64,000 nt of DNA from Hydrogenophilales bacterium (GTDB lineage: Bacteria; Pseudomonadota; Gammaproteobacteria; Burkholderiales; Thiobacillaceae): NCBI GenBank assembly GCA_016195805.1, contig JACPYT010000011.1:124001-188000 (forward strand). Reading direction: 5' to 3'. A program made the translations under genes and the position numbers. Of this stretch, positions 33,382 through 42,998 are shown piece after piece. Below the pieces are notes generated by a model that was given only the letters and a program-made list of their open reading frames with translations, was not told the DNA's origin and made no database searches. Numbering within the stretch: the stretch's first letter is position 1; each line of letters starts with the position of its first letter.

Positions 33382-33906
33382 TCAAAACCCGCCGATATAC
33401 GCGTAGCCGTCGTTCTCCAGCTTGATGAGGCGGGTATAGCCGTCGTGCACGATCGTCACGCCGGGCAGGACATCGCTGGCCGTCCACCCCATCGCCTTCA
33501 TCGCGCTGTGGCAGATTTCGACATGTACGCCCAGGTCCAGCAAATCCTGGGTGACTCTGGCACTGAGATTGACGGCGAAAGGATCGTTGACGGCTGTCCG
33601 GTACGTCTCGTCGATCAGCAGAAATTTCGCGGCATCGCCATGCATCACCAGGTGAATATCGAGTTGCCCCGGCGCCACACCCTGTTTGCCGAAGGCCTCG
33701 ATCAGGCCGCGTGCGAAGTACAGTCCCTTGCTGATCCCCGCCGCCGTATCCCCGGAGTGGATGTCGTAGACCGCGCGGTAACGGGCCTGCGGATCGACCT
33801 TTACCAGCGGCCGCTCCACGGCTGCAGCCCCTGCCTCAGCGGCCATTGCCGCGCCGGCCAGCCCCAGCGCGCAGCCCATCGCGCAGATGAATTTCGTATA
33901 GCGCAT
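33382..33906 (-). CDS. Exported DsrE-family protein
   Basis: Signal peptide MRYTKFICAMGCALGLAGAAMA; VHVEICHSAMKAMGWTASDVLPGVTIVHDGYTRLIKLENDGYAYI. Confidence 0.8.
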   Translation of the reverse strand: MRYTKFICAMGCALGLAGAAMAAEAGAAAVERPLVKVDPQARYRAVYDIHSGDTAAGISKGLYFARGLIEAFGKQGVAPGQLDIHLVMHGDAAKFLLIDETYRTAVNDPFAVNLSARVTQDLLDLGVHVEICHSAMKAMGWTASDVLPGVTIVHDGYTRLIKLENDGYAYIGGF

Positions 33907-34038
33907 GATCGTCCTCCCGAACCCATTGAAATACGGGCCTCGCACCCGTCCGAAACGGGATTATCGCGCCCGATGCTTTCTGCATATTCCTTTGTACAGG
34001 GACGCGTCTTTCGATACGACGCCGTTCGCCATCCCGCG

Positions 34039-34974
34039 TCAGAACCAGAACGACGTGCCCTTCATCAGAAACTCGACATGCGGCATATAGTGCGAGCCGT
34101 CGCACGAAAAGGTCACGCTCACCATGTCGTTGAAAATGTTGATCGAGGCCATGCGCAGGTAGAAGGTCGGGTCGGAGAGGCGCAGGGCCTGCATGGTGTC
34201 GAGGATCCTGTCGATGTGTCCCTGCGGTATCGCGGCATCGGCGGGATAGTCGCGCGGCGGATAGACCAGGCAGATGTCCGGATCGCTCAGGGCCTCATGA
34301 TCCAGGATGCGGTAGCGCAACGGATCATCCAGCGTCCAGATCGTCGCCTGGCTGCTGGAAAAATGGATCTGGCACTGGAACACGCCGCGCTGCGTCAGCA
34401 ACTCCTCCAGGATCGACAGCGCCTGCTCCAGGTTGCCATCCATCGGGCTCTCCACCCGGCATTGCTGGAACACGCCGCTGCGAATCGCCGGATCGCCTTT
34501 CACCTGACGCCAGTAGCCCGGCTCTTCGTAGAGTTCCGACATCACCGGCAGATTGCGCAAGTCGAAGTCGGCGCCGAGATAGCCCAGGGCATTGGAATCC
34601 CGGTTCACCGCCTGCAGCGCCGTGAGTGAGGGCCGGTGCCTGTTGAGGCCAATGTAGGCATCCGACAGCAGAAACCCCCAGGCTGGAACCGGTTCCTTCA
34701 TGTACGGGCGTTGCGAGCGGTCGCGTCCGAGGTATCCCGGCATGATCCCCATCTGGCCAATGTTGTTGCAGACTTGTATGCCGTCGGTTCCCACGCAGTA
34801 CAGGAACGAGCAATGCGGAATGCTGGCGAAGTGCTCCGCGAGAACCGTCTCCAGCACTTCGCAATCCCCCCAGGCCGGCGCGCAGCGTTCGGCCAGTTGC
34901 GCCAGCGGCTCGCGCAGGATACGCGCCAGCTCCTCCCGTTGCAGGTAGATGCTGTCCTTCCATGAGTTCTTCAT
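34039..34974 (-). CDS. Stand-alone PDC/Cache-like sensor protein without recognisable output domain
   Basis: FASIPHCSFLYCVGTDGIQVCNNIGQ...GRDRSQRPYMKEPVPAWGFLLSDAYIGLNRHRPSLTALQAV...ALGYLGADFDL. Confidence 0.75.
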   Translation of the reverse strand: MKNSWKDSIYLQREELARILREPLAQLAERCAPAWGDCEVLETVLAEHFASIPHCSFLYCVGTDGIQVCNNIGQMGIMPGYLGRDRSQRPYMKEPVPAWGFLLSDAYIGLNRHRPSLTALQAVNRDSNALGYLGADFDLRNLPVMSELYEEPGYWRQVKGDPAIRSGVFQQCRVESPMDGNLEQALSILEELLTQRGVFQCQIHFSSSQATIWTLDDPLRYRILDHEALSDPDICLVYPPRDYPADAAIPQGHIDRILDTMQALRLSDPTFYLRMASINIFNDMVSVTFSCDGSHYMPHVEFLMKGTSFWF

Positions 34975-35106
34975 GCAGCCTCCATCATTCATGCATGAAC
35001 GCGCAGCCTTCATTTCGCCATCCACCCAAGCGGGGCAGCCAATTGGATACGGATAGTTCGCGATTAGTTCAGGCGGTACGCCGGGCCTGTGCCTGCCGGC
35101 GGTCCG

Positions 35107-37686
35107 TTACGCCGGCTCAGATTCGGCGATGCGCCGGGCGATATGGGCCAGCGCCTCCTCCACCTGATCGATCAGGATCAGGCACAGATCGCCGGCCTTC
35201 AGGTGCGACAACGCGGTATCGATGGCAAGAAACTCGCCGGTGATCTTTTCGACGGCCCGCGTGCGCGATGCATTGCGTAGCCCCTCCTCGAGCAGGGCCA
35301 GCACTTCGCCCTCGGCACGGCCGCGCTGGCACTGGTCCTGATAAAGAATCGCCGCGTCGAACGCCGCGCCCAGAATCCGGGTCTGGTCACGGATGTCCTC
35401 GTCGCGCCGATCGCCCGCGCCGCTGATCACGACGATCCGGCGTTGCGCCGGCAAGGCTTCCACCGCCTTGACGAGGGCGAGAATGGCATCCGGATTGTGC
35501 CCGTAGTCGGCGATGAGCGTGGCACCACGGTAATCGAACAGATTGAAGCGGCCCGGGACGCTCTGTGCCGTGCTGTCGAAGCTGCGCAGGCCGGTGCGGA
35601 TGATGTCCCAGTCCAGTTCCAGCGCCCAGGCGGCGGCGGTGGCCGCCATCGCATTCTCGATCTGGAAACGGATGGTGCCGCCGTGCGTGAGCGGGATGTC
35701 CGCCAAGGGCAGCCGCTGCTCGGCATCGCCCCATGCCGCCACGAGGCAGCCGCCGTCGAGGTAGATCACCCGATGTCCCTGGGCGCGATGGGCGGCGATG
35801 ATGGGGTGGTGGGGCTCGCTGGCGAAGAAGGTCACCGACCCCGGGCAATGGATCGCCATCTCGGCGGTCCTGGGGTCGCAGGCGTTGAGGACCGCGACGC
35901 CGTCCGGGGCGACGTTCTGCACCACCACCTGCTTGAGCACGGCGAGATCTTCCACTGTGGTGATGAAATTGAGGCCGAGGTGGTCGCCCATGCCGATATT
36001 CGTCACCACCGCGACCTTGCAGCGGTCGAACGCCAGGCCTTCGCGCAACAGCCCGCCGCGGGCCGTCTCCAGTACCGCCGCGTCGACATCCGGATGCAGC
36101 AGGATGTTGCGTGCGCTTTTCGGGCCGCTGCAGTCGCCGGTGTCGATGCGCCGGCCCTGCACATACACGCCATCCGTCGCAGTCATGCCGACGCGCTTGC
36201 CGCTGAGGGTCAGGAAATGGGCGATCAGGCGCACGGTCGTGGTCTTGCCGTTGGTGCCGGTCACCGCCACCACAGGGATCCGTCCATCCTCGCCCGGCGG
36301 GAACAGGGTCGAAACAATGGCCTCGCCCACCGGCTGCCCCTTGCCATAGGAAGGCATGAGATGCATGCGCAGGCCCGGCGCCGCATTGACCTCGACCACG
36401 CCTCCGCCCTGCTCTTCCAGCGGCTTGTGCACGGTCTGGCAGACGACGTCGACGCCGCAGACATCCAGCCCGATCATCTGCGCCGCTTCCACCGCCCGGG
36501 CCGCCACCTCAGGATGGACATCGTCGGTGACGTCGGTCGCGGAGCCGCCCGTGCTCAGGTTGGCGTTGTTGCGCAGGACGACCCGCTCGCCCATGGCGGG
36601 GATCGTGTCGGCGTCGTAATTCTGTACGGCGAGACGGGCCATGGCGATGTCGTCCAGGCGTATCCGCGTCAGCGAAGTGGCATGCCCCTCGCCGCGGCGC
36701 GGGTCGCTGTTCACCTGTGCGACAAGTTCGCGCACCGTATGCACGCCATCGCCGATCACGTGCGGCGGCTCGCGGCGAGCCGCGGCGACCAGCCGATTGC
36801 CGGCCACGAGCAGGCGATAATCATGGCCCGGGATGAAGCGCTCCACCAGCACCTCCTCGCTGATCGCCGCCGCTGCGCCATACACCGCCATGAAGTGTTC
36901 CCGCGTGAGGATGTTGACCGTCACCCCCTTGCCCTGATTGCCGTCGCGCGGTTTGACCACCACCGGCAGTCCGACCTCGCAGGCGGCCGTCCAGCCTTCC
37001 TCGGCATCGGTCACGACCCGCCCGAGCGGCACCGGGACGCATGCGGCCTCCAGAAGCTTCTTGGTGAGATCCTTGTCCTGGGCGATCGCCTCGGAAATGG
37101 CGCGGGTACGGTCGGTCTCGGCCGCCTGGATGCGCCGCTGACGGCTGCCCCAGCCGAACTGCACGAGACTGCTCGTCGTCAGGCGCCGATAGGGAATGCC
37201 CCGCGCGACGGCAGCCTGGACGATGGCACCGGTGCTGGGGCCGAGGCGAACGTCTTCGTCCAGGTCCCGCAGCCGTGCCAGGGCATCCTCCAGATCGAAG
37301 GCAGTATCGTCGCGTGCGGCACGGCATAGCGACTCGGCCAGCTCGAGCGCCAGTCGCCCAACGGCTTCCTCGGTATATTCAAAGACCAGCTGATAGGTCC
37401 CCGTCTCGACCGTGGGCGAGGTGACGCAGAAACTGACCGGACAGCCGGCCTGCGCCTGCAGGCCGAGCGCGGCAAAGGCCAGCGCATGCGCCACGGAAAT
37501 GTCGTCCTCGTCCCCGATCGGCCGCATCGGGCCAATTTCCGGAAAACGCGCCCGCAAGCGCGCCTCGAACCCGCTGATCGTGCCGATCATGATCTCTTCG
37601 GATGCACACCGCACCAACGCCTCGATGGCAGTGTGCCGGCTCCAGAGATTGGGTCCGCGCAGTGCCCGGATACGTGATATGTCCAT
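35107..37686 (-). CDS. cphA: Cyanophycin synthetase
   Basis: 859 aa; N-terminal DISRIRALRGPNLWSRHTAIEALV; ATP-grasp VVVKPRDGNQGKGVTVNI; Mur-ligase P-loop VTGTNGKTTTVRLIAHFL; C-terminal lobe ADYGHNPDAILALV. Confidence 0.95.
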   Translation of the reverse strand: MDISRIRALRGPNLWSRHTAIEALVRCASEEIMIGTISGFEARLRARFPEIGPMRPIGDEDDISVAHALAFAALGLQAQAGCPVSFCVTSPTVETGTYQLVFEYTEEAVGRLALELAESLCRAARDDTAFDLEDALARLRDLDEDVRLGPSTGAIVQAAVARGIPYRRLTTSSLVQFGWGSRQRRIQAAETDRTRAISEAIAQDKDLTKKLLEAACVPVPLGRVVTDAEEGWTAACEVGLPVVVKPRDGNQGKGVTVNILTREHFMAVYGAAAAISEEVLVERFIPGHDYRLLVAGNRLVAAARREPPHVIGDGVHTVRELVAQVNSDPRRGEGHATSLTRIRLDDIAMARLAVQNYDADTIPAMGERVVLRNNANLSTGGSATDVTDDVHPEVAARAVEAAQMIGLDVCGVDVVCQTVHKPLEEQGGGVVEVNAAPGLRMHLMPSYGKGQPVGEAIVSTLFPPGEDGRIPVVAVTGTNGKTTTVRLIAHFLTLSGKRVGMTATDGVYVQGRRIDTGDCSGPKSARNILLHPDVDAAVLETARGGLLREGLAFDRCKVAVVTNIGMGDHLGLNFITTVEDLAVLKQVVVQNVAPDGVAVLNACDPRTAEMAIHCPGSVTFFASEPHHPIIAAHRAQGHRVIYLDGGCLVAAWGDAEQRLPLADIPLTHGGTIRFQIENAMAATAAAWALELDWDIIRTGLRSFDSTAQSVPGRFNLFDYRGATLIADYGHNPDAILALVKAVEALPAQRRIVVISGAGDRRDEDIRDQTRILGAAFDAAILYQDQCQRGRAEGEVLALLEEGLRNASRTRAVEKITGEFLAIDTALSHLKAGDLCLILIDQVEEALAHIARRIAESEPA

Positions 37687-37738
37687 GAACGCCTGTTCCT
37701 GTTGGGGTGTCCGACGGCCGATCGGGCCGGTCGAGTGT

Positions 37739-39934
37739 CTATCCTGAATGGCTGGCCTGGCCCGCAGGCGAGTGGAGCGAGACGCAGGTTTCGATCCCGG
37801 CCCGGATCAGGTCCGGCGGAATATCCAGCGCCAGCGCCACGCCGATTGCGGCGAGTATATGCAAGGGTTGCGGGAGGGGGTTCCCGTCCATGACCGACGG
37901 CAGGGTACCCAGGTCGAAGAACGGCCGCTCGTCGGTCCCGCCCGCGATGACCACCTGGTTGCCACGCAGGAACACCGCCCTGCCTCCCCGTGCGCGGTGT
38001 TCGGCGATCACCGGCAGATCGGGGGCGAGCGCGTAGAACAGGACACCGCCGTCGCACAGCGAAGCCAGTTCCGCCACCGCCGGGTCGGCGGCATGCAGGA
38101 CCGCCATCCCCTCCGACAGGACCACATCCACCTGGGTACGCATCACCGTGTGCATGTGCCCGGGTTCGCGGATGTAATACTCGGCCAGCGATGCGTCCAT
38201 CTGCAGGTCGGTCACCACGCCGACCTGGCAGCGGTCATAGGCATAGCCCTCGCCGAGGATCGATTTCGCATCGTGTTCGAAGATGGCGGTGTCCACGCCC
38301 CGGTTCATCAGCAGCTGCCGGCCCACGCGCCAGCTTGCGCAGTTCCCCGGCCTGACCTGGCGCGTGCCCAGATACAGGCCGTCGCGGCAGGCCAGGCCCG
38401 TGCGCTTGCCGGTACACGTAATCAGCTGGGCGACCAGGTGCGCGATGGCGGTGGTTCCCTGCGAGCCGCTGATGCCGACGATGGGGATGCGGCCGCTCTC
38501 CCCATCGGGAAACAGATGGTCGACGATGGCGCGGCCCACCGGACGCGGCGTGCCTTCGGCGGGTTTGAGGTGCATGAGCAGTCCCGGTCCCGCGTTCACT
38601 TCGACGATAGCCCCGCCCTGCGCCGCCAGCGGCCGAGAGATGTCTTCCGCCACCATGTCGATCCCCGCCACGTCGAGCCCGACCACCCGCGCGGCGAGGA
38701 CGGCCGTTTCCACCACGTCGGGGTGGAGCGTGTCGGTCACGTCGAGGGCGACGTTGCCATTGCGCTGGATCAGGACCTTCTGCCCCGCCGCCGGAACAGT
38801 ATCCTGCGTAACCCCCTGGCGCTCCAGCTCGAGACCGACTGCCGGGTCTTCGTCGATCAGGATCTTGTTGAGCGGGTAGTCTTCCGTCGTGCCGCGGCGC
38901 GGATCGGTATTGAGCTGGCTGTCGATCAGCCCGGCGATGGTCGAGCGGCCATCGCCCCGCACCCAGGCCGCCTCGCCGCGCGCCGCCGCGACGACACGCG
39001 AGCCGACCACCAGCAGGCGGTGTTCGTTGCCGGGCACATAGCGCTCGACGATGACCTCGCTGCCTTCCGGCAAGGCCAGTTGATAGGCACGCTCGACATC
39101 TTCGCGCGTGGTCAGATCGAGGGAGACGCCCCGGCCATGGTTGCCATCCACCGGTTTGATCGCGACCGGCAGGCCGATCTCCTCCGCCGCGTCCCAGGCA
39201 TCTTCCGGGCCTTCTGCAATGCGGCCGTCCGGCACCGGCACCCCGCAGGATTTCAGGAGGCTCTTGGTCAGATCCTTGTCGCTCGCGATGCCTTCGGCGA
39301 TCGCGCTGGTGAGGTCCGTTTCCGCCGTCCAGATGCGATGCTGGCGGGCGCCATAGCCGAGCTGCACCAGATTGCCCTCGGTCAGGCGAATGAACGGGAT
39401 ATGCCGGCTGGCCGCTCCGTCGACGATGCAGGCCGTACTCGGGCCCAGGCAGAGCCGGTCTGCCTGGTCGCGCAGGCGCGCCACCGTGCCCTGCACATCG
39501 AAGGGGCGGTCTTCGATGGCAGCCAGCAGCAGGTCGCGTCCGGCCTGCAGGCAGGCACGTCCGACCTGCTCGTTGCGCGTGCGCACCGCCACCTTGTAGA
39601 TGCCGCGCTCGGGGGTCTCGCGCGCCTTGCCGAAGCCGACCTTCATGCCGGCCAGATTCTGCAGCTCGATCGTGAGGTGTTCGAGAATATGGGCCGGCCA
39701 GGTTCCCTCGCGCAGACGCAGCAGGAAGCCGCCGCGCTCGCCGACGCCGCAGCGATGCTCGATCAGGCCGGGCAGCCAGCCGGTCAGGCGCTCATACAGG
39801 CCGGGAATGGTGTTGGAAGGCGAATCCTCGAGGTCGCCGATATCGACCCAGGCTTCGAGCACGGGCCGGTAGGTCCAGATATTCGGACCGTCCAGATGGG
39901 TAACGCGCAGGAATTCGATGGTTTTTCTGTTCAC
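37739..39934 (-). CDS. Second cyanophycin synthetase-like protein (CphA'/CphA2-like), degenerate Mur-ligase domain
   Basis: 731 aa; N-terminal RVTHLDGPNIWTYRPVLEAWVDIG; ATP-grasp VAIKPVDGNHGRGVSLDL; P-loop replaced by VGISGSQGTTAIAHLVAQL; no GHNP-containing C-terminal lobe. Confidence 0.9.
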   Translation of the reverse strand: MNRKTIEFLRVTHLDGPNIWTYRPVLEAWVDIGDLEDSPSNTIPGLYERLTGWLPGLIEHRCGVGERGGFLLRLREGTWPAHILEHLTIELQNLAGMKVGFGKARETPERGIYKVAVRTRNEQVGRACLQAGRDLLLAAIEDRPFDVQGTVARLRDQADRLCLGPSTACIVDGAASRHIPFIRLTEGNLVQLGYGARQHRIWTAETDLTSAIAEGIASDKDLTKSLLKSCGVPVPDGRIAEGPEDAWDAAEEIGLPVAIKPVDGNHGRGVSLDLTTREDVERAYQLALPEGSEVIVERYVPGNEHRLLVVGSRVVAAARGEAAWVRGDGRSTIAGLIDSQLNTDPRRGTTEDYPLNKILIDEDPAVGLELERQGVTQDTVPAAGQKVLIQRNGNVALDVTDTLHPDVVETAVLAARVVGLDVAGIDMVAEDISRPLAAQGGAIVEVNAGPGLLMHLKPAEGTPRPVGRAIVDHLFPDGESGRIPIVGISGSQGTTAIAHLVAQLITCTGKRTGLACRDGLYLGTRQVRPGNCASWRVGRQLLMNRGVDTAIFEHDAKSILGEGYAYDRCQVGVVTDLQMDASLAEYYIREPGHMHTVMRTQVDVVLSEGMAVLHAADPAVAELASLCDGGVLFYALAPDLPVIAEHRARGGRAVFLRGNQVVIAGGTDERPFFDLGTLPSVMDGNPLPQPLHILAAIGVALALDIPPDLIRAGIETCVSLHSPAGQASHSG

Positions 39935-40201
39935 GACGTGAAACGCCTGAAGCAGAGGGAGAAATGAAATGCGGCAGGCATGGAAGAGCAGATCTGGACG
40001 CTGGGGCTTCGCCGGGAAAAATTGTTCGCGCTACGATCAGGTTACACGAAACCAGGGCGCGCAGCATACAATAAACCCCGCTTTGCCGGGGAGTGGCTGG
40101 ATGCTGCTGCACACGTTTCAATGAAAATCCACTGCCGCGCCTGATCGTCCCATATCTTCGGGCGATGCCATTCAGGCCCCTGCCTGGCTGCTCGCCAACT
40201 C

Positions 40202-42508
40202 ATGACCCGAACACGCCATTCTCTCCCCAGCCCCTTCGCGAACGCCCCCGATGTCTGGCAGGCCGAACTGGCCCCGCTGCTCGCGCGCGACGAGCAGGTC
40301 GTTGCCACGCTGGAAACCGATCTCGACGTGCATCTGGCCTTCTCGCCGGGACAGGTGGTGCTGACCGACCGGCGCCTGCTGGCCCGGTCGCCCGGCGACG
40401 AAGACTGGGCTGTCTGGCCGTTGAGGCCGGGCCTGTCCCTGCAGCATCACGATCATGCCGGCGTGGGCACGCTGGAACTGCACGACGCCATCTCGCGTCT
40501 GGCCTGCTGGCGCTTTACCCTGGCCCACAATGTGGCGGCCCTGCGGCTGCACGATCGTTTTGCGGAACACTTGGCGGCCCGACTGACCGGCCAGCCGGTG
40601 GAACCACTGGATGAAGCGGCATGCCCCACCTGCAAGGCGCCGCTCCCGCCCGATCAGGAGGAATGCCCGATATGCAGCCGCGAACTGCATGAGGCGCCGT
40701 CCACCTGGACCCTGTTCCGACTCTGGCGCTTTGCCCGCCCCTACCGGAACCAGCTATTGGCCGGATTCCTGCTGACCCTGGCCTCCACCGGGGCCACCCT
40801 GGTGCCGCCCTACCTGACCATGCCCCTGATGGACAAGGTGCTGATCCCCTATCAGGAAGGCCACCCGATCGATACCGGCGTGGTGGCGCTCCTCCTCCTC
40901 GGCCTGCTGGCATCGGCCCTGCTGGCCTGGAGCCTCGGCTGGGCGCGCACTTATATCCTGGCCCTGGTCAGCGAGCGCATCGGCGCCGACCTGCGCACCA
41001 CGACCTACGAGCATCTGTTGCAGCTGTCGCTGGAATACTTCGGCGGCAAACGCACCGGCGACCTGATGACGCGCATCGGGTCGGAGACCGACCGCATCTG
41101 CGTCTTCCTGTCGCTGCATCTGCTCGACTTCTTCACCGACGTGCTGATGATCGGCATGACCGCGCTGATCCTGTTTTCCATCAATCCCGCGCTCGCCCTG
41201 GTCACCCTGCTGCCGCTGCCCTTCATCGCCTGGATGATCCATCTGGTGCGCGACCGGCTGCGCACCGGCTTCGAGAAGATCGACCGCGTCTGGTCCGAGG
41301 TCACCAACGTGCTGGCCGACACCATTCCCGGCATCCGCGTAGTGAAGGCCTTCGCTCAGGAAAAACGCGAGGCGCAGCGCTTCCGCGAGGCCAACCGCCA
41401 TAACCTGGCGGTCAACGACCGCATCAACAAGACGTGGTCGCTATTCTCGCCCTCGGTCACCCTGCTCACCGAGATCGGGCTGCTGGTGGTGTGGGCCTTC
41501 GGCATCTGGCAGGTCGCCCATGACCAGATCACGGTCGGCGTGCTCACCGCCTTCCTCGCCTACATCAGCCGCTTCTACAGCCGCCTCGACTCGATGAGCC
41601 GCATCGTCTCGGTGACGCAGAAGGCCGCCGCCGGCGCCAAGCGCATCTTCGACATCCTCGACCACGTCTCCAGCGTCCCCGAGCCGACCAAACCGCAGCA
41701 CCTCGACAAGGTGCAGGGCCGCATCGAGATCCGCGACGCCGCCTTCCGCTACGGCAACCGCGGCGTCATCCGCGGCGTCAACCTCGCCATCCAGCCGGGC
41801 GAGATGATCGGCCTGGTCGGCCACAGCGGCTCGGGCAAGAGCACCCTGGTCAATCTCATCTGCCGCTTCTACGACGTCACCGAAGGCGCCATCCACGTCG
41901 ACGGCATCGACATCCGCTCGCTGCCGGTGGCGGACTACCGGCGCCACATCGGCCTCGTGCTGCAGGAGCCTTTCCTGTTCTTCGGCACCATCGCCGAGAA
42001 CATCGCCTACGGCAAACCCGACGCCAGCCGCGCGGAGATCGTCGCAGCGGCTCGTGCGGCGCATGCCCACGAATTCATCCTGCGCCTGCCGCAGGGCTAC
42101 GACTCGCTGGTCGGCGAACGCGGCCAGGGGTTGTCCGGCGGCGAGCGCCAGCGCATCTCGATCGCCCGCGCGCTGCTGATCGACCCGCGCATCCTCATCC
42201 TCGACGAGGCGACCTCCTCGGTGGACACCGAGACGGAAAAGGAAATCCAGAAAGCGCTCGACAACCTGGTGCGCGGACGCACCACCCTCGCGATCGCCCA
42301 CCGCCTTTCCACGCTGCGCCGCGCCGACCGCCTGGTCGTGATGGACCGCGGCCAGATCGTCGAGGTCGGCAATCACGACGACCTGATGGCGCGCGAAGGC
42401 CACTATTACCGCCTCTACCAGGCGCAGGCGCGCAATGTCGACACCGACCTCGACGAGCAGCTCGCGGCCAGTGCCGAGGCCAAACCCCCATTGAAAAACG
42501 CACCATGA
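40202..42508 (+). CDS. ABC transporter, fused TM and ATPase, with N-terminal PH-like region and zinc ribbon; cyanophycin-locus associated
   Basis: N-terminal LTDRRLLARS...DHAGVGTLELHD; CPTCKAPLPPDQEECPICSREL; 6-TM exporter fold; Walker A GHSGSGKST; LSGGERQR; ILILDEATSSVD. Confidence 0.93.
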   Translation: MTRTRHSLPSPFANAPDVWQAELAPLLARDEQVVATLETDLDVHLAFSPGQVVLTDRRLLARSPGDEDWAVWPLRPGLSLQHHDHAGVGTLELHDAISRLACWRFTLAHNVAALRLHDRFAEHLAARLTGQPVEPLDEAACPTCKAPLPPDQEECPICSRELHEAPSTWTLFRLWRFARPYRNQLLAGFLLTLASTGATLVPPYLTMPLMDKVLIPYQEGHPIDTGVVALLLLGLLASALLAWSLGWARTYILALVSERIGADLRTTTYEHLLQLSLEYFGGKRTGDLMTRIGSETDRICVFLSLHLLDFFTDVLMIGMTALILFSINPALALVTLLPLPFIAWMIHLVRDRLRTGFEKIDRVWSEVTNVLADTIPGIRVVKAFAQEKREAQRFREANRHNLAVNDRINKTWSLFSPSVTLLTEIGLLVVWAFGIWQVAHDQITVGVLTAFLAYISRFYSRLDSMSRIVSVTQKAAAGAKRIFDILDHVSSVPEPTKPQHLDKVQGRIEIRDAAFRYGNRGVIRGVNLAIQPGEMIGLVGHSGSGKSTLVNLICRFYDVTEGAIHVDGIDIRSLPVADYRRHIGLVLQEPFLFFGTIAENIAYGKPDASRAEIVAAARAAHAHEFILRLPQGYDSLVGERGQGLSGGERQRISIARALLIDPRILILDEATSSVDTETEKEIQKALDNLVRGRTTLAIAHRLSTLRRADRLVVMDRGQIVEVGNHDDLMAREGHYYRLYQAQARNVDTDLDEQLAASAEAKPPLKNAP

Positions 42509-42975
42509 CGACTGCCCCGCCCCAGCTCACCCGTGACCCCCATGGCCGGCTCCAGCTGACCGCCGCCGATGGCTCCGTGCACGAAGGCGTGGTGCCGGTG
42601 CGCGCCTTTCCCATCGCCGCGCCGACCGAGGGCATTGCCCTGGTGGGCGAAGACGGGCACGAGCTGGCCTGGATCGACCGTCTGGACGTCCTGCCCGAGG
42701 CCACGCGTCAACTGGTCGAGGACGAACTGGCGAGCCGGGAATTCGTGCCGGAAATCCGCCGCCTGCGCCAGGTCTCCACCTTCGCCATCCCCAGCACCTG
42801 GGAGGTCGAAACCGACCGCGGCGAGACCCGCTTCGTCCTCAAGGGCGAAGAAGACATCCGCCGCCTCGGCGCCGCCACCCTGCTCATCGGCGACAGCCAC
42901 GGCGTGCAGTACCTGATCCGCGACCTGTTCAGCCTGGACAAGACCAGCCGCCGGCTGCTTGACCGCTTCATGTAA
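42505..42975 (+). CDS. DUF1854 domain protein, cyanophycin-locus associated
   Basis: HEGVVPVRAFPIAAPTEGIALVGEDGHELAWIDRLDVLP...FVPEIRRLRQVSTFAIPSTWEVETDRGETRFVLKGEEDIRRL; ATGA overlap with the ABC gene. Confidence 0.88.
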   Translation: MTTAPPQLTRDPHGRLQLTAADGSVHEGVVPVRAFPIAAPTEGIALVGEDGHELAWIDRLDVLPEATRQLVEDELASREFVPEIRRLRQVSTFAIPSTWEVETDRGETRFVLKGEEDIRRLGAATLLIGDSHGVQYLIRDLFSLDKTSRRLLDRFM

Positions 42976-42998
42976 AACCGACCAGACCGACTTTTCCC

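Noticed and set aside
35443-37329. 628-aa plus-strand ORF antisense to cphA
   Set aside because: Shadow ORF opposite a well supported gene.
37748-39967. 739-aa plus-strand ORF antisense to the second cphA
   Set aside because: High-GC shadow ORF; the minus strand has clear CphA homology, and the antisense product is His/Arg/Asp-rich without recognisable domains.
40076-40091. Short hairpin CCCCG...CGGGG in the cphA'/ABC divergent region as an attenuator
   Set aside because: Only a 5-bp stem with a weak T tract (TTTATT); insufficient evidence.
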